From: Eubacteriales bacterium
GTDB taxonomy: Bacteria > Bacillota_A > Clostridia > Christensenellales > Aristaeellaceae
DNA length: 5,005 nt
Assembly (NCBI GenBank): GCA_028692205.1
Contig: JAQUXV010000234.1
Location: forward strand, 1 to 5,005
Direction: 5' to 3'
Of this stretch, positions 1 through 5,005 are shown piece after piece. How positions within the stretch are numbered: position 1 is the first letter of the stretch; every line of letters begins with the position of its first letter. The notes under the pieces were generated by a model that made no database searches, had not been told where the DNA came from, and was given only the letters and a program-made list of their open reading frames with translations. The position numbers and the translations under genes were made by a program.

Positions 1-434
1 TTCTCCAGCCCCCTGATAATGTGCCCATTCAGCGTATTGCCGCGAACCCCGCCCACATCTTCCGATTCGCCGCCCTGACCGCGGCAGTCCATCGCCGCGA
101 CATGAAAACCGGACGCAGCGTAGCCCAGCTTATCCTGCCAGTCGCCCGCGCTGCAGGAATAGCCGTGAAACATCAGCACCGCAGGCGCGCCGGTCGACGC
201 GTTTTTCGGCTTCAGGTACTTCGCGTGGATACGGGCTCCACGCACCCCTGTAAAGTACAGATCAAAGCAATCGGCAACCGGCGTTTGAAAAGCCGCAGGC
301 TTTAGCATCACCTTCGGGTCGATCTGTTCCATTTCCTTAAGCTCGCGGTCCCAGAACACGTCCAGATCCGCAGGCTGCGGATTGGTTCCCTGATAAGTAC
401 GCAGTTGTTCCAACGGGAAATCAAGGACAGGCAT
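1..434 (-). CDS. CE7 acetyl xylan esterase / cephalosporin-C deacetylase, N-terminal part (runs off left edge)
   Basis: Carbohydrate esterase family 7 enzymes are cytoplasmic alpha/beta hydrolases that remove acetyl groups from short acetylated xylo-oligosaccharides and related small esters. The reading frame from the ATG at 434 stays open to base 1, giving 144 codons of a family that usually has about 320. Family marks are the N-terminal MPVLDFPLEQLRTYQGTNP-type start, a PADLDVFWD segment near residues 21-29, the HGY oxyanion region at 90-92, and DCRGQGGESED, with the CE7 RGQ motif at 118-120, exactly where it lies in the Thermotoga enzyme. VRGNTLNGHIIRGL (130-143) is also typical. The catalytic Ser (GxSxG), Asp and His lie beyond the window, so an intact triad cannot be confirmed. 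No signal peptide is visible, which fits deacetylation of imported oligosaccharides. AAAGGT at 445-450 is a suitable ribosome-binding site. It is the last gene seen in the operon, 83 nt after the isomerase. Confidence 0.93.
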   Translation of the reverse strand, partial: MPVLDFPLEQLRTYQGTNPQPADLDVFWDRELKEMEQIDPKVMLKPAAFQTPVADCFDLYFTGVRGARIHAKYLKPKNASTGAPAVLMFHGYSCSAGDWQDKLGYAASGFHVAAMDCRGQGGESEDVGGVRGNTLNGHIIRGLE

Positions 435-444
435 ATGCGGGCAC

Positions 445-450
445 ACCTTT
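445..450 (-). promoter_or_regulatory. Ribosome-binding site of the CE7 esterase
   Basis: Read on the minus strand, AAAGGTG lies about 9-10 nt before the ATG at 434. It supports that ATG over the in-frame GTG 12 nt upstream (start base 446), which overlaps the site itself. Confidence 0.65.
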
Positions 451-457
451 CGTTTTC

Positions 458-483
458 AGGCTGAACCGACGGCATTTCAGCCT
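458..483 (-). other. Intergenic hairpin between the isomerase and esterase genes
   Basis: Bases 458-465 (aggctgaa) are perfectly complementary to 476-483 (ttcagcct), giving an 8-bp stem with a 10-nt loop inside the 83-nt gap. In the minus-strand transcript the stem is followed by UGAAAACG, with no run of U, so a strong intrinsic terminator is unlikely. It sits about 7 nt upstream of the esterase ribosome-binding site. It could be an mRNA processing or stabilising element, or a weak attenuator. The structure is read directly; any role is inference. The rest of the gap shows no convincing promoter. Confidence 0.4.
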
Positions 484-517
484 TTGTTAGTAATTAGGAT
501 GCGGTGACGCTTTCCGT

Positions 518-1915
518 TCATTCGCCTGCAATCACAACGTCAAACCCCATCATACGGCCGAACGCGGCAAGCGACGGTATGTCTGCATCGTAGACCAGTG
601 CGCTGTGGTGCGTTCCTCCCGCCTCGCTGAACCATGCCAGGAAGCGTTCCAGTGCGACGCGTGGTTTCATCCACCCGCGAATTTGATTGCGAAGCTCAGT
701 GTCGTCACCAACAGGGTCGATCATATCCACATTCGCCAACAACAGCGTAAACCGTTCCGGCCGAATCGGCGCAAGATTTACGAGGATCGCGGGGCCTGCC
801 CGGTGGCAGCCAAATACGCCCACGGTATCCCCCACGTCGGTAAAGGGAAAAGGCACATCGGTCAAAAGCGGTTTGCTTCGCGACAGCGCCAGGTTCATCT
901 CCGCCATGTGGCTAATCAGAAGTACCCCGCGCTTCCAATCCGGGCAGAACATTTCCACAAAGCCCGTATCCGAAAAGGCCGTCATCAACGCGCCCGTCAT
1001 GGAAGCGGTTAGCACATCGCCTTCGCCCGCATACCCCATGCCCCGCGCCATCATGCGGGATAGCTCCACAAAGGGCATTTTAATCAAGCCGGTGGCGCGG
1101 GTAATTTGGGAAAAGTTTACCGTCAGCGCACCCAGTTCGTTTTTCTCCGCCCAACGCCGCAGCGTCAGCGCGGCGCGAGCCTCCATGCGGTGATTCTCCG
1201 CATTCGAAAGTTCAGCCTCAAACTGCTCCATATCCCGAGCAACCTGCGCCTCCACCTCCGCATCCGTGATGCTCCCGTTAATTTCAATCGCGTCCTCCGG
1301 TTTGAGCCGAACCACATGCGCACCCGTGACCCTCTTGAGCGTTTCGGGCTCCACTCTGAAATCGCCCATGCCCTCGAACGGCTCGCCCGCAAGCCCGACA
1401 CGCATCCGCTTCATGGCCGACGCAGCCGCCGCCGCGCGGCATAGCCCCGCCACGGCATGGACGACCCCTGAAGACTCGGGATGCCCGCACGCCAGCTGGA
1501 AAGGCACGCCGCGCCGTTTGAGCATACTGCACAAATCCTGAACGCCGTGGATGCCGTGATTACGGTCGATCGCCTGAAGGCCCGCCGCCGCGATAAAGTC
1601 AAACGTCGGCGTCGTATCCATGATCACAATCGGCGCTTTCAGCGCAGCCAGCGCGTCGATGGCCTCCAGTGACGGAGAATAAGCCAAATGCAACGTTACG
1701 ACCGCGTCCACGTCCAGTAGATTAAAATTCTCCACCGCATGAGCAAACTCCTCGCGAACGCGGCACACCTCCGATACCTCCACCGAAATACCTTCCGCCT
1801 CAAGCGCCTGTGCCACGTCCCGCAAAAAAGGCATCTGCAGCTTGCGAAGCGCGGGGTCCACGTCGTCATACAGTTTGATGTACAGGGGTAAAAGGCCTAC
1901 ACGGACCGGATTCAT
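518..1915 (-). CDS. L-arabinose isomerase (AraA) superfamily sugar isomerase, divergent
   Basis: Probable metal-dependent, cytoplasmic aldose-ketose isomerase of the AraA/fucose-isomerase fold; 465 residues from the ATG at 1915 against about 500 for classical AraA. The four residues matching the Mn-binding set of E. coli AraA (E306, E333, H350, H450) are present: E298 in GYAGEGD, E321 in GFVEMF, H336 in ISHMAEMN, and the GGTHH pair at 436-437. The N-terminal part has an alternating Rossmann-like pattern (VRVGLLPLYIKLYD at the start, VDAVVTLHLAYSP around 69-82). The middle NHGIHGVQDLCSMLKRRG (about 119-136) differs from the classical AraA equivalent, so arabinose should not be assumed as substrate. 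The start is the ATG overlapping the amidohydrolase TGA (ATGA, 1912-1915), with AAGGTGG 8 nt upstream. The in-frame GTG at 1927 lies within that ribosome-binding site and is an unlikely start. Superfamily assignment is firm; substrate is unknown. Confidence 0.87.
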   Translation of the reverse strand: MNPVRVGLLPLYIKLYDDVDPALRKLQMPFLRDVAQALEAEGISVEVSEVCRVREEFAHAVENFNLLDVDAVVTLHLAYSPSLEAIDALAALKAPIVIMDTTPTFDFIAAAGLQAIDRNHGIHGVQDLCSMLKRRGVPFQLACGHPESSGVVHAVAGLCRAAAAASAMKRMRVGLAGEPFEGMGDFRVEPETLKRVTGAHVVRLKPEDAIEINGSITDAEVEAQVARDMEQFEAELSNAENHRMEARAALTLRRWAEKNELGALTVNFSQITRATGLIKMPFVELSRMMARGMGYAGEGDVLTASMTGALMTAFSDTGFVEMFCPDWKRGVLLISHMAEMNLALSRSKPLLTDVPFPFTDVGDTVGVFGCHRAGPAILVNLAPIRPERFTLLLANVDMIDPVGDDTELRNQIRGWMKPRVALERFLAWFSEAGGTHHSALVYDADIPSLAAFGRMMGFDVVIAGE

Positions 1916-2994
1916 GCTCTTTCCCACCTTCCCGGATTCTGATAGGTTTCCTTTTGAACCGTATGGAGAAGATCGCGCGCACTACCGGCGAACACGCGCT
2001 CCGCTTCCGCTGCGCCATAGCCCAGCCGCAGAAGCGCGGTTTTCATCGCTAAAGCTTCCCTGTATAAAAAGAAAGTCAGCGATTTTCCTTCCTCCAGGCT
2101 CACTTCCCGCATGTTGGGGTCGGCGCTCACGTCGCCGTACAATCCAGGCGGCACCAGGTTGACGTATCGCCCGTTTTCACAGATGCGCCGCATCCGCATC
2201 CGCGTAATAGGCAGATCGCTGCCAAACATCACCCGTTTCACGCCAACGCTTCCCACCAGCATTTCCAGCACATCCGGGTTGCAATTGGCGCTGAAATCAA
2301 ACAGCAGATCATTAAACACACTCAACTGCTCCAGCGCGTCGCCGACATCCTCCCGGCAATAGGCGCGCCCCACATGCGCCAGAATCAGGCGGATACGGGG
2401 ATACATGCGTTTGATGTATGCGATGTCCGAGATGTTATCGGGGTCCTTCAGCCTGCCGGGGCGCGGGATGTGCAGCATCATGATCCAGCCGTGCCGGTTG
2501 AGCACCTCCAAATGTTTGGGCGGGAAAAAATCCAGGATGCGGATTGAGGGTTCGGGAATATATGCGGGCGCGAGATTCAGATAGCTTTTCAGCCCGAGAA
2601 ACCCGCCCTCCAGCACCTTTCGCTCCACCTCGGCAGCGCTCTGGTTCGGATGGCTGAAATACAGCGCCGGATACCCGTACGCCTCCGCACTTTGGCGCAC
2701 ATAATCGTTGTGCCGGCCTATGTCGTCGTCCGGTTCAGGGTTGGCGAAAACCATCGGCACCACGCGCCGACCCGAAAAGAGCAGCTTATAGCTCTCATCC
2801 AAGTCACTAACGCTGTTATCCCGTGCCACCAGATACGGCCAGCTAACAGCCCGCATATCGCTATTTTTCGGCGTGGACCAAAAGGATTCCAGCCAGAGGT
2901 GGCTGTGAATATCAAAAATCTCGTTTGGCAAAAAACCGCTCAGTTCCGCATCAAAAATGCGCTGGTCCTCCCCGGTGATTTGAAAAAGCGCCAT
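1912..2994 (-). CDS. Amidohydrolase family (Amidohydro_2-type) metal-dependent hydrolase
   Basis: TIM-barrel metal-dependent hydrolase of about 360 residues. Counting from the first ATG (3000), the superfamily ligands appear in order: HxH after strand 1 (FDIHSHLW, H32 and H34), K138 in GFLGLKSYLN, H177 in MMLHIPRPGRL, H209 in LILAHVGRAYC, and Asp262 in MFGSDLPITR. The C-terminus ends in the usual helical FAGSARDLL segment. Relatives of this branch hydrolyse lactones or amides, or decarboxylate ring acids. A lactonase or related role on a sugar acid would suit this operon, but that is inference. Two start codons compete. AGAGG at 3003-3007 is 8 nt from the ATG at 2994 but only 2 nt from the ATG at 3000, so 2994 is chosen; the longer form adds only Met-Lys. 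The gene follows the kinase stop by 12 nt (6 nt for the longer form) and overlaps the isomerase by 4 nt. No signal peptide is seen, so it is probably cytoplasmic. Confidence 0.87.
   Translation of the reverse strand: MALFQITGEDQRIFDAELSGFLPNEIFDIHSHLWLESFWSTPKNSDMRAVSWPYLVARDNSVSDLDESYKLLFSGRRVVPMVFANPEPDDDIGRHNDYVRQSAEAYGYPALYFSHPNQSAAEVERKVLEGGFLGLKSYLNLAPAYIPEPSIRILDFFPPKHLEVLNRHGWIMMLHIPRPGRLKDPDNISDIAYIKRMYPRIRLILAHVGRAYCREDVGDALEQLSVFNDLLFDFSANCNPDVLEMLVGSVGVKRVMFGSDLPITRMRMRRICENGRYVNLVPPGLYGDVSADPNMREVSLEEGKSLTFFLYREALAMKTALLRLGYGAAEAERVFAGSARDLLHTVQKETYQNPGRWERA
1924..1930 (-). promoter_or_regulatory. Ribosome-binding site deciding the isomerase start (ATG 1915)
   Basis: AAGGTGG on the minus strand lies 8 nt before the ATG at 1915, inside the last codons of the amidohydrolase gene. 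The competing GTG start (1927-1925) is part of this motif, so initiation there would leave the site without a function. With the ATGA overlap it indicates translational coupling. Confidence 0.7.
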
Positions 2995-3002
2995 TTTCAT
3001 TT

Positions 3003-3007
3003 CCTCT
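3003..3007 (-). promoter_or_regulatory. Ribosome-binding site of the amidohydrolase
   Basis: GAGAGG on the minus strand touches the TGA stop codon of the kinase (3007-3009). Spacing is 8 nt to the ATG at 2994 and 2 nt to the ATG at 3000, which favours the inner start. Confidence 0.6.
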
Positions 3008-4482
3008 CAGACGGGCAGCATGCGCGACGCGCCGCCTTTGTAGTTTTCCAGAACCTCCCTGTAACGGGCCTGATCGGCGCCGGGTTCCACCTGCCTGCGG
3101 CAGCCGGAAAGCTGTGCAGCGCCTTCCGCAGCTGATGGAAAAAGCCCTGCTGCGGTTCCAGCGAGCGCCGCGGCCCCGAGACAACCGGCTTCCGGGATCG
3201 ATGGCAGCGTCAGCGGCCGCCCGGCAAGATCGGCAATCATCTGCGTCCACACCTTGCTTTTGGAAGCGCCGCCCGTTAACATAAGCGTCATGTCCGGAAT
3301 CGGGCGAAGTGCCTCTAACATCCATACCGCCTGGCAGGCAACGCCTTCCATGATCGCGCGCGCCATATGCCCCACATCATGGGCGAGGCTCAGCCCTGAA
3401 AAACCCGCTTTCGCCTTTGCAAAACCCGGCGGATATTCCGATCCAGAAAAAAACGGATAAAAAGTCAGCCCATCCGAACCCGCCGGACAGCCCGCAGCCA
3501 AACGGCCGAGCTGCTCAAGCGGCAGCAGTTCGCCCCCGCTCACAGGTTTCAGTGCGCCGCGCAGCCACTCCAGACTGTTACCGCCGTTATCCATCGACAA
3601 CAGCGCACCCCACAATCCCGGCACCACATGCCGGCTGACGGCGGCTCTGGAAGGGTCTTTCGTCATTGGTGTATCCGTAACGGCAACCACCGCCCACGCG
3701 GTACCGGTCGCAATCAGGCGATCCCTCTTGCCAGACGCGCCCGCGCCCAACGCCGCGCAATACTGGTCATGCCCGCCTGCGGACACCACCGTTTTGGTGG
3801 AAAGCCCCAGCGCTTTCGCCGCTTCGCTGGTAAGCGTTCCAACGCTTTCATCGGCAGCAACAAGGTCCGCAAGCTGATCTTCGTTAATCTCAAGCAGTTC
3901 TGTGATAGGCTTGCTCCAGCATCCGGTTTCAACGTCCAGCAATTGCTCTACTCCGGCGCTCGACCAGTCCACCGCCGCCCGCCCGGTCAGCCGCAGCGTA
4001 AGGTAGCCCGGCACGGAAAGAAATTGAGCGGCGCTTGTGAAGACTTCTGATTTGTTTTGTCTGAGCCACAGAATCTGCAAGGCATTCAAGCCGCCGCACA
4101 TGCCCCAGCCCGTGATGTCGCGCATCCGTTCCGCGCCGATTTGCGCGCTCACTTCCGCCTGCTGCCGGGATGCGCGCGTGTCCATCCAGGAAATCGCAGG
4201 GCCCAGCTCACGGCCGCCCGCATCCACAGGCTGCAGTGTTCCGCCCTGTGTGCTCAGTCCCAGCGCGCATACTTCATCCGGATTGATGTCCCTTGTCACT
4301 TCACGGACGGCAGCCACAAGCGCCAGCCACCAGTCCTGTGCGCGCTGTTCCACATGGCCTGCCGCGGGATAAAGCAGCGGGTAACGCTGTTCGCTTGTAG
4401 CCAGCACATTTCCTTCACAGGAAACCAGAACCGCCTTCAACGCGCTGGTGCCGACATCAATACCGATCAGAAGCGGCTTCAT
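3007..4482 (-). CDS. FGGY-family carbohydrate kinase, substrate undetermined
   Basis: ATP-dependent sugar kinase of the FGGY family (xylulokinase/gluconokinase relatives), 491 residues from the ATG at 4482, the normal family length. The first ATPase domain opens with the phosphate-binding IGIDVGTSALKAV (6-18; Asp9) and carries ISWMDTRA (97-104), matching the family WxDxR motif. SAGGHDQYCAALGAG (234-248) holds the likely catalytic base Asp239. The C-terminal ATP-binding domain has GTAWAV (260-265), DNGGNSLEW (298-306), the adenosine-binding LTGGASKSKVW (402-412) and EAGCLGAAALAG (431-442). Where xylulokinase has QMHG this protein has STQGGT (77-82), so xylulose specificity should not be assumed. 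Its ATG overlaps the oxidoreductase TGA as ATGA (4479-4482). GGGAGG lies 13 nt upstream, long spacing that coupling could offset. The in-frame GTG at 4503 precedes that site and is unlikely to be the start. It presumably phosphorylates the ketose made by the downstream isomerase. Confidence 0.93.
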   Translation of the reverse strand: MKPLLIGIDVGTSALKAVLVSCEGNVLATSEQRYPLLYPAAGHVEQRAQDWWLALVAAVREVTRDINPDEVCALGLSTQGGTLQPVDAGGRELGPAISWMDTRASRQQAEVSAQIGAERMRDITGWGMCGGLNALQILWLRQNKSEVFTSAAQFLSVPGYLTLRLTGRAAVDWSSAGVEQLLDVETGCWSKPITELLEINEDQLADLVAADESVGTLTSEAAKALGLSTKTVVSAGGHDQYCAALGAGASGKRDRLIATGTAWAVVAVTDTPMTKDPSRAAVSRHVVPGLWGALLSMDNGGNSLEWLRGALKPVSGGELLPLEQLGRLAAGCPAGSDGLTFYPFFSGSEYPPGFAKAKAGFSGLSLAHDVGHMARAIMEGVACQAVWMLEALRPIPDMTLMLTGGASKSKVWTQMIADLAGRPLTLPSIPEAGCLGAAALAGTAAGLFPSAAEGAAQLSGCRRQVEPGADQARYREVLENYKGGASRMLPV

Positions 4483-5005
4483 GATTTCTGTTTTTCCTCC
4501 CACTCCAGACGAACTGCTTCATACACGCTGTCCGGTATTTCCTCCGTCGGAAAAGAGCAGCGCGGAAGCAAGCGGTCTCCGGCGATTTCTGGATTGGTAC
4601 ACGCGTTTTCATTGCGATAGGCTTCCCGTACGGAAGGGTCCCGGAAATCGGGCACCTCAAACGGAATGTTGCCGTTCAGAATGGACTGATAGCCCAATAT
4701 ACCCGGCAGCGCCATATCCAGCGCCTGATAGACGTCGATGGCCTGCTCCCCGCCCGGCCTGCCCAGCACCTTTTCCAGAAAATAGTGCATGGTATAGAAA
4801 TCGCCGCCGCCATGTGAACCAACAGAACGTGAAAGTTCCGTATCCACCACAGGTTTCGGGTTGTAGGCGATATCCTGTTCGGTCAGCTCTCCGCCTTCCT
4901 GAAAAATGTGTACCCGGTTCACGCCCTGCTGCCAGCGGTCCGATTCCATCATGCCCTTACGGCCATAAATCGAATACCATACGGACCCGGGTTCCCGTTT
5001 CAGAT
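4479..5005 (-). CDS. Gfo/Idh/MocA-family oxidoreductase, C-terminal part (start lies beyond right edge)
   Basis: The frame is open from the right edge (first full codon at 5003) to the TGA at 4479-4481, giving 174 codons. The segment WYSIYGRKGMMESDRW near the fragment start is the typical substrate-domain strand followed by a (Y/G)xKGxxE element. Then come VDTELSRSVGSHGGGDFYTM (fragment residues 53-72), IDVYQALDMALPGILGY and VPDFRDPSVREAY, all typical of one large branch of Gfo/Idh/MocA dehydrogenases. These enzymes use NAD(P) to oxidise, reduce or epimerise sugars and polyols. The N-terminal Rossmann domain with its GxGxxG and the EKP lysine lie outside the window, so cofactor use and activity cannot be judged. 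An ATG at 4952 is internal: the homologous sequence continues upstream of it without a stop. It is the first gene visible in the operon and overlaps the kinase by 4 nt, so co-expression is expected. Confidence 0.9.
   Translation of the reverse strand, partial: LKREPGSVWYSIYGRKGMMESDRWQQGVNRVHIFQEGGELTEQDIAYNPKPVVDTELSRSVGSHGGGDFYTMHYFLEKVLGRPGGEQAIDVYQALDMALPGILGYQSILNGNIPFEVPDFRDPSVREAYRNENACTNPEIAGDRLLPRCSFPTEEIPDSVYEAVRLEWEEKQKS
4496..4501 (-). promoter_or_regulatory. Ribosome-binding site of the FGGY kinase
   Basis: GGGAGG on the minus strand, within the end of the oxidoreductase gene, lies 13 nt before the ATG at 4482. The spacing is longer than ideal, but there is no better site. The GTG at 4503 lies upstream of it and so could not use it. 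Confidence 0.5.

Noticed and set aside
21..305. Plus-strand open frame of 94 codons at the left edge
   Set aside because: It is antisense to the clear CE7 esterase reading frame that runs off the edge; composition is Arg-rich with no family features.
458..483. Intrinsic terminator for the operon
   Set aside because: The stem lacks a following U-run on either strand, and the esterase continues in the same direction directly after it.
538..543. TTGACG on the minus strand as a possible -35 box for an internal esterase promoter
   Set aside because: At 17-nt spacing the -10 position reads TGAACG, a poor match to TATAAT, and the motif lies in the isomerase coding sequence.
605..1193. Overlapping plus-strand open frames of 135 and 168 codons
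   Set aside because: Both are antisense to the isomerase gene, whose protein carries a complete set of recognisable catalytic motifs; they show low-complexity Arg/Ser-rich translations.
4057..4620. Long plus-strand open frame of 187 codons, the longest of several antisense frames across the window
   Set aside because: It lies wholly antisense to the kinase and oxidoreductase, resembles no family, and is expected from GC-rich codon bias on the other strand.
4479..4952. Oxidoreductase gene starting at the ATG at 4952
   Set aside because: The frame stays open to the window edge and the translated residues upstream (WYSIYGRKG) belong to the conserved family sequence, so this is an internal Met.

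Overview
This 5-kb window is a piece of a carbohydrate-utilisation operon. All five genes lie on the minus strand and are packed tightly, so transcription runs from right (5005) to left (1). I see no rRNA, tRNA, mobile element, CRISPR array or long repeat. The composition is fairly GC-rich, clear AGGAGG-type ribosome-binding sites precede the genes, and the protein families are common in plant-polysaccharide-degrading Firmicutes. This suggests a moderately high-GC gut or rumen Clostridia-type bacterium. That placement is an inference from style and cannot be proven here.

In order of transcription: (1) the C-terminal 174 codons of a Gfo/Idh/MocA-family NAD(P)-dependent oxidoreductase (4479 to beyond 5005). 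(2) A complete FGGY-family carbohydrate kinase (3007-4482), coupled to gene 1 by an ATGA stop/start overlap. (3) A complete amidohydrolase of the Amidohydro_2 type (1912-2994, or 3000 from an alternative ATG), starting a few bases after the kinase stop. (4) A complete divergent member of the L-arabinose isomerase (AraA) superfamily (518-1915), again joined by an ATGA overlap. (5) After an 83-nt gap holding an 8-bp hairpin, the N-terminal 144 codons of a CE7 acetyl xylan esterase / cephalosporin-C deacetylase (434 to beyond 1).

Together the genes look like a pathway that removes acetyl groups from a plant-derived saccharide (CE7 esterase), interconverts or oxidises the released sugar (oxidoreductase, perhaps with the amidohydrolase acting on a lactone or similar intermediate), isomerises an aldose to a ketose (AraA-like protein) and phosphorylates it (FGGY kinase). 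The substrate is not identifiable. The kinase lacks the classical xylulokinase QMHG signature, and the isomerase is far from canonical AraA while keeping its four metal ligands. The best lead is therefore a sugar-catabolic gene set of undefined specificity built around a kinase-amidohydrolase-isomerase core.
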